Positions 1 to 5,766 of a stretch of 10,452 nucleotides of DNA are shown in pieces. A program made the position numbers and the translations under genes. Position 1 is the stretch's first letter, and each line of letters opens with the position of its first letter. Source of the DNA: Chloroflexota bacterium (GTDB lineage Bacteria > Chloroflexota > Dehalococcoidia > SM23-28-2 > RBG-16-64-32); NCBI GenBank assembly GCA_022564695.1, contig JADFKX010000061.1, positions 1-10,452 of the forward strand, read 5' to 3'. Under the pieces are notes generated by a model. The model was not told the origin of the DNA. It was given only the letters and a program-made list of their open reading frames with translations, and made no database searches.

Positions 1-2
1 GC

Positions 3-83
3 TACCTGGACTACCGCAGCAACGACCCGCCCGAGGACGACGAACCGGCGTCAACGAACGGACTAGCTAACGATTCTCGCTAG
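3..83 (+). CDS. C-terminal end of an unidentified convergent gene (5' end outside window)
   Basis: Frame 3 of the plus strand is open from the window edge to a TAG at 81-83, giving 26 residues that begin YLDYRSNDPPEDDEPAS. The first 18 or so codons almost all end in G or C, as the real genes here do, and the product is an acidic, proline-containing polar tail of the kind often found at protein C-termini. The other plus-strand frames give arginine-rich or low-complexity peptides. If real, the gene converges on leuB, with only 16 nt between the two stop codons. Nothing in so short a piece allows a function to be assigned. The call rests on composition only and could be chance. Confidence 0.4.
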   Translation, partial: YLDYRSNDPPEDDEPASTNGLANDSR

Positions 84-99
84 ACTAAAGACATTTTGC

Positions 100-1155
100 T
101 CACACCAGCCCCGCCACCAGCTCCCCCACCTCCGACGTCGACAGCCCCATCCGGCCCGCCGACAGCGACTTGATCTTGCCGCTCTCCAGCGCCTTCACAA
201 TTGCACCCTCCACGCGCGTCGCCGCCTCCGCCTCGCCCAGCTGCTCCAGCATCATCTGCGCCGCGCCTATCGCCGCCAGCGGGCATACCACCCCCTGGCC
301 CGTGTACTTGGGCGCGCTGCCGCCTATCGGCTCAAACATGGACACCCCCTCCGGGTTGATGTTCCCCCCGGCGGCAACGCCCATCCCGCCCTGGATCATC
401 GCCCCCAGGTCCGTGATGATGTCGCCGAACATGTTCTCCACCACAATCACGTCGAACCACTCCGGGTTCTTCACAAACCACATGCAGGCCGCGTCCACGT
501 GGGCGTACTCGCGGCTGATGTCCGGGTAATCCGCCTCGCCCACCTCGTTGAACGCCCGCCACCAGGTATCGTGGACGTACGTCAGCACGTTCGTCTTGGC
601 GACAAGGTGGAGCTGCCGCTTGCGGTCACGCTTCCGGGCCACCTCGAACGCGTAGCGGATCGCCCGCTCGGCGCCGAAGCGCGTCGTCATGTGCACCTGG
701 GTCGATACCTCCTGCGGCGTGCCCTTGTACTGGAACCCGCCCATGCCGCTGTACAACCCCTCCGTGTTCTCACGGATGACCATGAAGTCAATCTCCTCCG
801 GGCCCTTGTCCTTGAGCGGGCAGTCCACGCCAGGGTAGAGCTTAACCGGCCGCAGATTGATGTACTGGTCCAGCTCGAACCGCAGGCGCAGGAGCAGCCC
901 CTTCTCCAGGATGCCGGGCGTCACCTCTGGGTGGCCCACGGCGCCCAGGTAGATCACGTCGAAGCCGCGCAGCTCCTCCAGAACGGAGTCGGGCAGCACC
1001 TCGCCGCTCTTGAGGTAGCGCTCGCCGCCCAGGTCGTACGTCTCCGTCTGATAGCGGAAGCCCGTACGGGCCGCGGCCGCCTCCAGCGCCTTCAACCCCT
1101 CGCGGACCACCTCCGGACCAATGCCGTCGCCGGGGATAACGGCTATTCGGTGCAT
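100..1155 (-). CDS. leuB: 3-isopropylmalate dehydrogenase (isocitrate/isopropylmalate dehydrogenase family)
   Basis: Catalyses oxidative decarboxylation of 3-isopropylmalate to 2-oxoisocaproate, the third step of leucine synthesis, in the cytoplasm. The 351 residues match the usual family length. Visible landmarks are the N-terminal GDGIGPEV motif, substrate arginines R92, R102 and R128, catalytic Y135 and K187, metal-binding D221, D245 and D249 (the latter two in NMFGDIITDL), and the cofactor loop at 274-292. That loop reads FEPIGGSAPKYTG, with Lys-Tyr where NAD-dependent LeuB has Asp-Ile, and with Gly for the usual His of HGSAP. The region RFELDQYINLRPVKL resembles tartrate dehydrogenases as well as LeuB. 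The ATG start is preceded by GAGGAG at a normal distance. It is the last gene of the cluster, 106 nt after the membrane-protein gene. Context makes the leucine role likely; cofactor and exact substrate are less certain. Confidence 0.93.
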   Translation of the reverse strand: MHRIAVIPGDGIGPEVVREGLKALEAAAARTGFRYQTETYDLGGERYLKSGEVLPDSVLEELRGFDVIYLGAVGHPEVTPGILEKGLLLRLRFELDQYINLRPVKLYPGVDCPLKDKGPEEIDFMVIRENTEGLYSGMGGFQYKGTPQEVSTQVHMTTRFGAERAIRYAFEVARKRDRKRQLHLVAKTNVLTYVHDTWWRAFNEVGEADYPDISREYAHVDAACMWFVKNPEWFDVIVVENMFGDIITDLGAMIQGGMGVAAGGNINPEGVSMFEPIGGSAPKYTGQGVVCPLAAIGAAQMMLEQLGEAEAATRVEGAIVKALESGKIKSLSAGRMGLSTSEVGELVAGLV

Positions 1156-1200
1156 ACGGTTCTCCTCGTGACTTTATCCCTCATTCGGTAGGTAAAGCTT

Positions 1201-1216
1201 AGCCTGGGCTCAGGCT
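1201..1216. repeat. Short inverted repeat in the leuB upstream spacer
   Basis: AGCCTG, a 4-nt loop, then CAGGCT: a perfect 6-bp stem inside the 106-nt gap ahead of leuB. CCCAGGC-like words recur nearby in the same gap. On the transcribed minus strand it is not followed by a T-run, so it is not a typical terminator. It may be a remnant of the hairpin repeats found elsewhere in the window, or chance in GC-rich DNA. Confidence 0.3.
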
Positions 1217-1261
1217 GGGCCGAAGTTTAGCACAGGGGCAGGCCTGGGTTAAGGCGGAGCG

Positions 1262-1765
1262 CTATCGCCGCTCGGCCTTGTCCCGCCGTTTAGGGATGCG
1301 CCGCGGGTGCTGCGCCGCCAGGTCCGCGAACACAGCGCGGAAGCTGATCAGCCCGCCCATGCCGAACACCACCATCATCGGCCACAGGCGGATGCGGCGC
1401 AGGTTGACGACGCCCATGTTGACGATCACCATCCAGGCGGCGGCGATCATCCCTGGCACGAACCACAGCGCCGCGAAGGTGACGGCGACGATACGCAGCG
1501 ACGAACGGCGTACCCCCAGCCCACGGTCGCCCACGATCAGCCACAGCAGGCCGGCGAAGCCCAGCATCCCGAACGTCCGCTCCGCGATCGTGCCCTGGCT
1601 CGCCTTCCAGATGGTGAAGAAGCCGTTCATCAGAACCATGAGCGTGTTGCGACCGCGTGGCTCCTCGTGCTCCTCCTCCTCGGTGAAATCGTATACCCCC
1701 TCCTCCACCTTGCGGCCCAGGCCGCGCACGCGGTTCCAGACGTCTCGGATCGGGTCAGAGGGCAT
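1262..1765 (-). CDS. Unrecognised small integral membrane protein within the leu genes
   Basis: No family was recognised in this 167-residue protein. The N-terminal 40 residues are charged and hydrophilic, with an acidic stretch (TEEEEHEE, about 28-35). Hydrophobic segments follow at about 64-79, 91-117 (with Pro104; one long helix or a tight hairpin) and 127-149, with a weaker one at 42-52. The C-terminus (about 154-167) is strongly basic, which suggests a cytoplasmic end. No signal peptide or catalytic motif is seen. Third-position GC matches the neighbours, and the ATG lies only 2 nt after the leuD stop with AGAAG upstream, so it is probably co-translated with leuD. Position suggests a link to leucine metabolism or transport, but it has no evident resemblance to known branched-chain amino acid exporters such as AzlCD, and it may be an unrelated passenger. 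Confidence 0.8.
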   Translation of the reverse strand: MPSDPIRDVWNRVRGLGRKVEEGVYDFTEEEEHEEPRGRNTLMVLMNGFFTIWKASQGTIAERTFGMLGFAGLLWLIVGDRGLGVRRSSLRIVAVTFAALWFVPGMIAAAWMVIVNMGVVNLRRIRLWPMMVVFGMGGLISFRAVFADLAAQHPRRIPKRRDKAERR

Positions 1766-1767
1766 GG

Positions 1768-2403
1768 CTACTTCTCACTCCCCGCCCGTGTCAGCCAGCC
1801 GGGCCGCTTCGACTCGAAGTCGCCTATCTTCTCCCCCTGCTGGAGAGTCAGGGCGATCTCGTCCAGACCGTTCAGCAGCGTGAGCCGCCGGAACTCGTGG
1901 GTCTCCGGGTCGTGATGCACAACGAAGGTGGAGCGAAACCCCTCCTCGTCCCATACCTCACACCGCTCCAGATCCACGGTCAGTACGCAGCCGGGCCCCT
2001 CTTTCGCCTTGCGCATCAGCTCCCGAATCCGCTCCTCCGGCAGGAAGACGGGAACGAAGCCGTTCTCGAAACAGTTCTTGTGGAAGATGTCGGCTAGGCT
2101 GGGCGCGATGATAGCTCGGAAGCCGTACTGCTTCAGAGCCCACACCGCATGCTCCCGCGACGAGCCGCTCCCGAAATTGCGACCGACCACCAGGATCGAG
2201 GCATCCTTGTACCCGGGCGTGTTCAAGACGAACTCGGGGTTAGGGCGGCCATCCGGCAAGAATCGCCAGTCGAAGAACAGAGTCTCGCCCCACCCCTCCA
2301 TCTCGATCCGTTTAAGAAACCTGGCCGGTACAATCGAGTCGGTATCCACGTTCAACCGGTCCAGGGGCGCGACGATGCCGGTCGTTTTCTTGAACGGCTC
2401 CAT
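1768..2403 (-). CDS. leuD: 3-isopropylmalate dehydratase, small subunit
   Basis: Forms the isopropylmalate isomerase with LeuC, converting 2-isopropylmalate to 3-isopropylmalate by dehydration and rehydration. At 211 residues it is the normal length for a bacterial LeuD. It has the swivelling-domain signature GRNFGSGSSREHA at 74-86, the N-terminal TGIVAPLDRLNVDTDSIVPARFL segment, and the late NGLDEIALTL segment at 178-187. The ATG directly abuts the leuC TAG with no gap. A GGGAGGT ribosome-binding site lies inside the end of leuC, so the two subunits should be made in a coupled, balanced way. Nothing is odd about the protein itself. Confidence 0.97.
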   Translation of the reverse strand: MEPFKKTTGIVAPLDRLNVDTDSIVPARFLKRIEMEGWGETLFFDWRFLPDGRPNPEFVLNTPGYKDASILVVGRNFGSGSSREHAVWALKQYGFRAIIAPSLADIFHKNCFENGFVPVFLPEERIRELMRKAKEGPGCVLTVDLERCEVWDEEGFRSTFVVHHDPETHEFRRLTLLNGLDEIALTLQQGEKIGDFESKRPGWLTRAGSEK

Positions 2404-3813
2404 CTAGGCGACCTCCCACTCCCTGATGTCCACGAACCGGCCGGCGATGGCCGCCGCCGCCGCCATCTGCGGGCTGACCAGGTGCGTACGCCCGCCTTTC
2501 CCCTGCCGGCCCTCGAAGTTGCGGTTCGAGGTGGACGCGCAGCGCTCCCCTGGCGCCAGGATGTCCGGGTTCATACCCAGGCACATCGAGCAGCCGGCCT
2601 CCCGCCACTCGAACCCAGCCTCGCTGAATATCTTGTCCAGCCCCTCCTGCTCCGCCTGCAGCTTTACCCGCGTCGATCCGGGGACCACCATCGCCCGCAC
2701 GTCTTCGTGCGTCTTGCGACCCCGCACGATCTCCGCCGCCGCGCGCAGGTCCTCGATGCGGGCGTTCGTGCACGACCCAATGAACACGCGGTCAGGCCGG
2801 ATATCCTGGATCAGCGTGCCCGGCTTAAGGTCCATGTAAACCAGCGCCTGCTCGGCGGCGGCACGGTCGGCCGGCGATGAGAACGAAGCGGGGTCCGGCA
2901 CGCGCCCCGTGACCGGGACGACCATCCCCGGATTGGTGCCCCAGGTGACGTACGGCTCCAGCTCCGCGGCGTCGATAACAACACTCTTATCGAAGGCGGC
3001 GCCGGGGTCCGTGCGCAGCCCCCTCCACGCCTCCACCGCCGCGTCCCAGTCCTCGTCCTTCGGCGCGTACGGCCGGCCGCGCACGTATTCGAACGTCGTC
3101 TCATCCGGCGCTATCATCCCCACTCGCGCCCCCGCCTCAATCGACATATTGCAGACCGTCATCCTCCCCTCCATCGAGAGGGCACGGATCGCCTCACCGG
3201 CGAACTCGATCACGTGGCCGACGGCCCCGTCCACGCCTATCCTCCCGATGATACCCAGGATGATGTCCTTGGCGGTGACACCCGCGGGCAACGCCCCCTC
3301 TACCAGCACCTCCATCGTCTTGAGCTTGGCCTGGACCAGGCACTGCGTCGCCAGGACGTGCTCCACCTGGGAGGTGCCAACGGGCATAGCGAAGGCGCCG
3401 AAGGCGCCGTGCGTGGATGTGTGGCTGTCACCACACACGATCACCAACCCCGGGCGCGTGTACCCCAGCTCCGGGCCGATCACGTGGACGATCCCCTGCC
3501 GGTCGGACTCCATGCCGTAAAGCTGTATGCCAAACTCCTCGCAGTTGCTCTTCAGCGCCTCGATCTGCTTGCGCGACATCTCATCACGGATCGGCAGCCC
3601 GCGGTCGGTAGTCGGCACGTTGTGGTCAACGGTGGCGATAGTGAGGTCGGGGCGGCGTACGCTACGCCCCGCAAGCCGCAGCCCCTCAAACGCCTGGGCG
3701 GATGTCACCTCATGCACCAGGTGCAGGTCCACGTACAGCAGAGAGGGCTTCCCCTCCTCTCGATGCACCACGTGCGCATCCCATATCTTCTCGAACATCG
3801 TCTTCGGTTTCAC
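2404..3813 (-). CDS. leuC: 3-isopropylmalate dehydratase, large subunit
   Basis: An aconitase-family [4Fe-4S] enzyme that isomerises isopropylmalate together with LeuD. The 469 residues match E. coli LeuC in length and ends. Cluster-ligand cysteines are C348 (in IGSCTN), C408 and C411 (in AGCSMCLGMNPD). Other family motifs are DHNVPTTDR at 63-71, CGDSHTSTHGAFGA at 127-140 and RNFEGRQGKGGRTHLVSP at 431-448. The start is a GTG at 3813, which gives the N-terminus VKPKTMFEKIWDAHVV and aligns with the E. coli start (MAKTLYEKLFDAHVV). An ATG five codons later is possible but would remove the conserved KT and lies farther from the AGAAGG site. The gene follows leuA after 95 nt and abuts leuD. Confidence 0.97.
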   Translation of the reverse strand: MKPKTMFEKIWDAHVVHREEGKPSLLYVDLHLVHEVTSAQAFEGLRLAGRSVRRPDLTIATVDHNVPTTDRGLPIRDEMSRKQIEALKSNCEEFGIQLYGMESDRQGIVHVIGPELGYTRPGLVIVCGDSHTSTHGAFGAFAMPVGTSQVEHVLATQCLVQAKLKTMEVLVEGALPAGVTAKDIILGIIGRIGVDGAVGHVIEFAGEAIRALSMEGRMTVCNMSIEAGARVGMIAPDETTFEYVRGRPYAPKDEDWDAAVEAWRGLRTDPGAAFDKSVVIDAAELEPYVTWGTNPGMVVPVTGRVPDPASFSSPADRAAAEQALVYMDLKPGTLIQDIRPDRVFIGSCTNARIEDLRAAAEIVRGRKTHEDVRAMVVPGSTRVKLQAEQEGLDKIFSEAGFEWREAGCSMCLGMNPDILAPGERCASTSNRNFEGRQGKGGRTHLVSPQMAAAAAIAGRFVDIREWEVA

Positions 3814-3820
3814 GATGGCA

Positions 3821-3826
3821 CCTTCT
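3821..3826 (-). promoter_or_regulatory. Ribosome-binding site supporting the GTG start of leuC
   Basis: AGAAGG on the minus strand, 7 nt before the GTG at 3813. An in-frame TAG lies 30 nt upstream of the GTG, so the coding region cannot extend much further. Confidence 0.6.
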
Positions 3827-3868
3827 AGTAGCCCGATAAGAGGCTAGCTGACACTTACAAGAATACTC

Positions 3869-3896
3869 TGGCGAGGGCGAATTCGCCATCGCCCTC
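3869..3896. repeat. Overlapping inverted repeats in the leuA-leuC spacer
   Basis: GAGGGCGA (3873-3880) and TCGCCCTC (3889-3896) form a perfect 8-bp stem with an 8-nt loop. TGGCGA (3869-3874) and TCGCCA (3883-3888) form a competing 6-bp stem. GGCGAATTCGCC (3876-3887) is also a perfect 12-bp palindrome. The stems share bases, so only one can form at a time. No T-run follows on the minus strand, so it is not a typical terminator. It could be a processing or partial-attenuation site, or a REP-like interspersed repeat. Confidence 0.6.
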
Positions 3897-3908
3897 CCGG
3901 CGATCTTC

Positions 3909-5486
3909 CTACGGGTTAGCCCACACCTCGCTGTCACGGGCTTGGTTAGAGTGGGCCAGCAGCCGGTTGAGGGCGTTGATCAGCGCCTTTGCGGAAGCGA
4001 CAACGATATCGGTGTCGGCGCCGCGGCCCACGAACGTGCGACCGTCCGACTCAATGCGCACCGTCACCACACCCTGGGCGTCGATCCCCTCGGTGACGGC
4101 GTTCACCGAGTACTCAATGAGCTGGTTGGGCACGCCGACCAGACCGTTGATAGCTCGATAGGAGGCGTCCACCGGCCCTGTGCCGGTTGAGGTGGTGGTC
4201 GTCTCCCGACCCTCAGGGCCGATGAGGCCCACCTCGGCCGTGGACATGCCCTGGTTTCCGCAGGACACCTGGAGCAACTCCAGCTTGTAGACCTCCTCCA
4301 CCGTGCGCCGCTCCTCGGACACCAGAGCGTCCAGGTCCCGATCATCGATCTCGCCCTTCTTGTCCGCCAGCTCCTTGAACGCCAGGAAAACGCGGTCCAT
4401 CTCCTTGCTGGTGATCTCGTAGCCCATCTCGTCCAGGCGGGCCTTGAGGCCGTGCCGGCCGGAGTTCTTGTTGAGCACGATCATGCCGCCCCTGCTCAGC
4501 CCGATGTCGCGGGCGTCGATGATCTCGTACGTCTCGCGCAGCTTCGTGATCCCGTGCTGGTGGATGCCGGACTGGTGGCGGAAGGCGTTGACGCCCACAA
4601 TCGCCTTGTTCGGCTGAACCGCCATCCCCGTGAGCTGGGAGACCAGACGGCTGGTGCGGTGGATCTGAGTGGTGTCCACGTTTGTCGAGATGTCGAAGAA
4701 GTCGCTCCGCGTCTTGATCGCCATCACCACCTCCTCCAGCGAAGCGTTGCCCGCCCGCTCGCCAATGCCGTTGACGCAGGTCTCGACCTGGCGAGCGCCG
4801 GCGCGGATAGCGACAAGGCTGTTGGCCACGGCCAGACCGAGATCGTTGTGACAGTGGACGGAGATCCGCGCCTTGTGGATGTTGGGCACGTTCTCCTGTA
4901 TCTGGCGAAGGAACTCGCCGAACTCCTCCGGGATTGCGTAGCCTACGGTATCGGGGATGTTTATGGTGGTCGCCCCGGCCTCAATGCACTCGCTGATCAT
5001 GCGAAAGACGTACTCAGGCTCGGAGCGGGTGGCGTCCATAGGGGAGAACTCCACGTCGGAGCAGTGCTTCTTGGCGCGAGCCACCTGGGTGCGAGCCATC
5101 TCCAGCACCTGCTCGCGGTCCTTCTCCAACTGGTGAAGGATGTGGATATCGGAGACGGAGAGGAATACGTGGATACGCGGCTGGGCCGCATGCTTCACTG
5201 CGTCCCAGCAGGCGTCCACGTCGCCGGCGACGGCGCGGGCCAGGCCGGCGATGACGGTGCCGCGCACCTCCTTGGCTATGGCGACGACGGACTCGAAGTC
5301 GCCCGGCGAGGACGCGGGGAAGCCGGCCTCGATGAAGTCCACCTTCATACGCTCCAGGGCACGCGCGATCTCCAGCTTCTCGCCGGTGCCAAGCGCGACT
5401 CCGGGCGACTGCTCTCCGTCCCGCAGCGTCGTGTCAAAAATCAGCACCCGCTCGCCGGCGGGCGGGGTCTTGTCTTCGCGTGTCAT
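3909..5486 (-). CDS. leuA: 2-isopropylmalate synthase
   Basis: Condenses acetyl-CoA with 2-oxoisovalerate to 2-isopropylmalate, the committed step to leucine. The TIM-barrel catalytic domain covers about residues 13-280. It includes FDTTLRDGEQSPG (metal ligand D18 region, R22, D23, E26), the metal-binding H211 and H213 in HCHNDLGLAVAN, and NGIGERAGNA at 239-248. A subdomain follows to about 390. The C-terminal regulatory domain (about 397-512), with GTGPVDASYRAI and GADTDIVVASAKALINALN, is the one that binds leucine in characterised enzymes, so feedback inhibition is expected. The 525-residue length fits a full LeuA rather than a shorter homocitrate-synthase-like protein. Citramalate synthase is a less likely alternative given the context. 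The ATG has GGAGGT 7 nt upstream. It stands apart from ilvC by a 280-nt repeat-rich spacer, so it may be expressed separately. Confidence 0.95.
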   Translation of the reverse strand: MTREDKTPPAGERVLIFDTTLRDGEQSPGVALGTGEKLEIARALERMKVDFIEAGFPASSPGDFESVVAIAKEVRGTVIAGLARAVAGDVDACWDAVKHAAQPRIHVFLSVSDIHILHQLEKDREQVLEMARTQVARAKKHCSDVEFSPMDATRSEPEYVFRMISECIEAGATTINIPDTVGYAIPEEFGEFLRQIQENVPNIHKARISVHCHNDLGLAVANSLVAIRAGARQVETCVNGIGERAGNASLEEVVMAIKTRSDFFDISTNVDTTQIHRTSRLVSQLTGMAVQPNKAIVGVNAFRHQSGIHQHGITKLRETYEIIDARDIGLSRGGMIVLNKNSGRHGLKARLDEMGYEITSKEMDRVFLAFKELADKKGEIDDRDLDALVSEERRTVEEVYKLELLQVSCGNQGMSTAEVGLIGPEGRETTTTSTGTGPVDASYRAINGLVGVPNQLIEYSVNAVTEGIDAQGVVTVRIESDGRTFVGRGADTDIVVASAKALINALNRLLAHSNQARDSEVWANP

Positions 5487-5509
5487 CTACTCAACCTCCA
5501 TTAGCGCGT

Positions 5510-5563
5510 TGTAGGGGCGGCCCTTGGGTCGCCCCTGGGCGAGGCAAACGCCTCGTCCCTACA
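5510..5563. repeat. Composite palindromic element with outer stem and two inner hairpins
   Basis: TGTAGGG (5510-5516) pairs with CCCTACA (5557-5563) as an outer stem. Inside are GGGGCG/CGCCCC (5514-5519 with 5530-5535, extendable inward through CCC/GGG) and CGAGGC/GCCTCG (5540-5545 with 5550-5555, loop AAAC). The element can fold as a three-way junction or cruciform on either strand. It lies 23 nt upstream of the leuA ATG, just before its ribosome-binding site. It resembles intergenic GTAGGGGCG-type repeats that I recall as common in Chloroflexota and some other GC-rich genomes; that similarity is from memory. Confidence 0.75.
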
Positions 5564-5574
5564 GGGTCTCGTCT

Positions 5575-5605
5575 GGCCCTCCCCCGATAAGGATCGGGGA
5601 GGGCC
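5575..5605. repeat. Strong 13-bp hairpin with a single bulged C
   Basis: GGCCCTCCCCCGAT (5575-5588) pairs with ATCGGGGAGGGCC (5593-5605) around an AAGG loop, with one unpaired C on the 5' arm. This is the longest stem in the spacer. On the transcribed minus strand no T-run follows, so intrinsic termination is not supported. It looks like a separate repeat module placed beside the 5510-5563 element. Confidence 0.7.
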
Positions 5606-5634
5606 GGCGAAGGTTGAGGCTGCATGACCTGCAC

Positions 5635-5652
5635 CGCGGGTCAAAACCCGCG
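5635..5652. repeat. 7-bp perfect hairpin in the ilvC-leuA spacer
   Basis: CGCGGGT (5635-5641) and ACCCGCG (5646-5652) flank a CAAA loop. It is the third hairpin type in the spacer, with no sequence similarity to its neighbours beyond GC richness. Confidence 0.65.
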
Positions 5653-5671
5653 ATGGCGCTATCCTCCGATG

Positions 5672-5691
5672 CCCCAGCCTTCAGGCTGAGG
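5672..5691. repeat. Imperfect hairpin in the ilvC-leuA spacer
   Basis: CAGCC (5675-5679) and GGCTG (5684-5688) pair around TTCA. After a C/A mismatch, CC and GG extend the stem by two more pairs. It is the fourth hairpin module of this spacer and the one nearest ilvC. Confidence 0.55.
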
Positions 5692-5766
5692 TGGAGAGTC
5701 CACTCAATCGTCATGCCAAACATCACTACTACTTCCCCAGCGCGGTCTCCAGCTTGCTGGCGCGCC

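Noticed and set aside
5575..5605. The 13-bp hairpin as an intrinsic terminator of the ilv half of the operon.
   Set aside because: There is no U-run after the stem in the direction of transcription; the following bases are AGACGAGACC.
5626..5652. A T-box-like string (GCACCGCGGGT) beside a hairpin in the ilvC-leuA spacer.
   Set aside because: It lies on the plus strand, opposite to all downstream genes. The conserved TGGNACCGCG is not matched exactly, and no specifier stem or terminator is evident.
5559..5723. A 54-residue minus-strand open frame starting ATG at 5723, considered as a leucine leader peptide.
   Set aside because: It has no run of Leu, Val or Ile codons, it has a poor ribosome-binding site, and it runs through the hairpin repeats, so chance openness is more likely.
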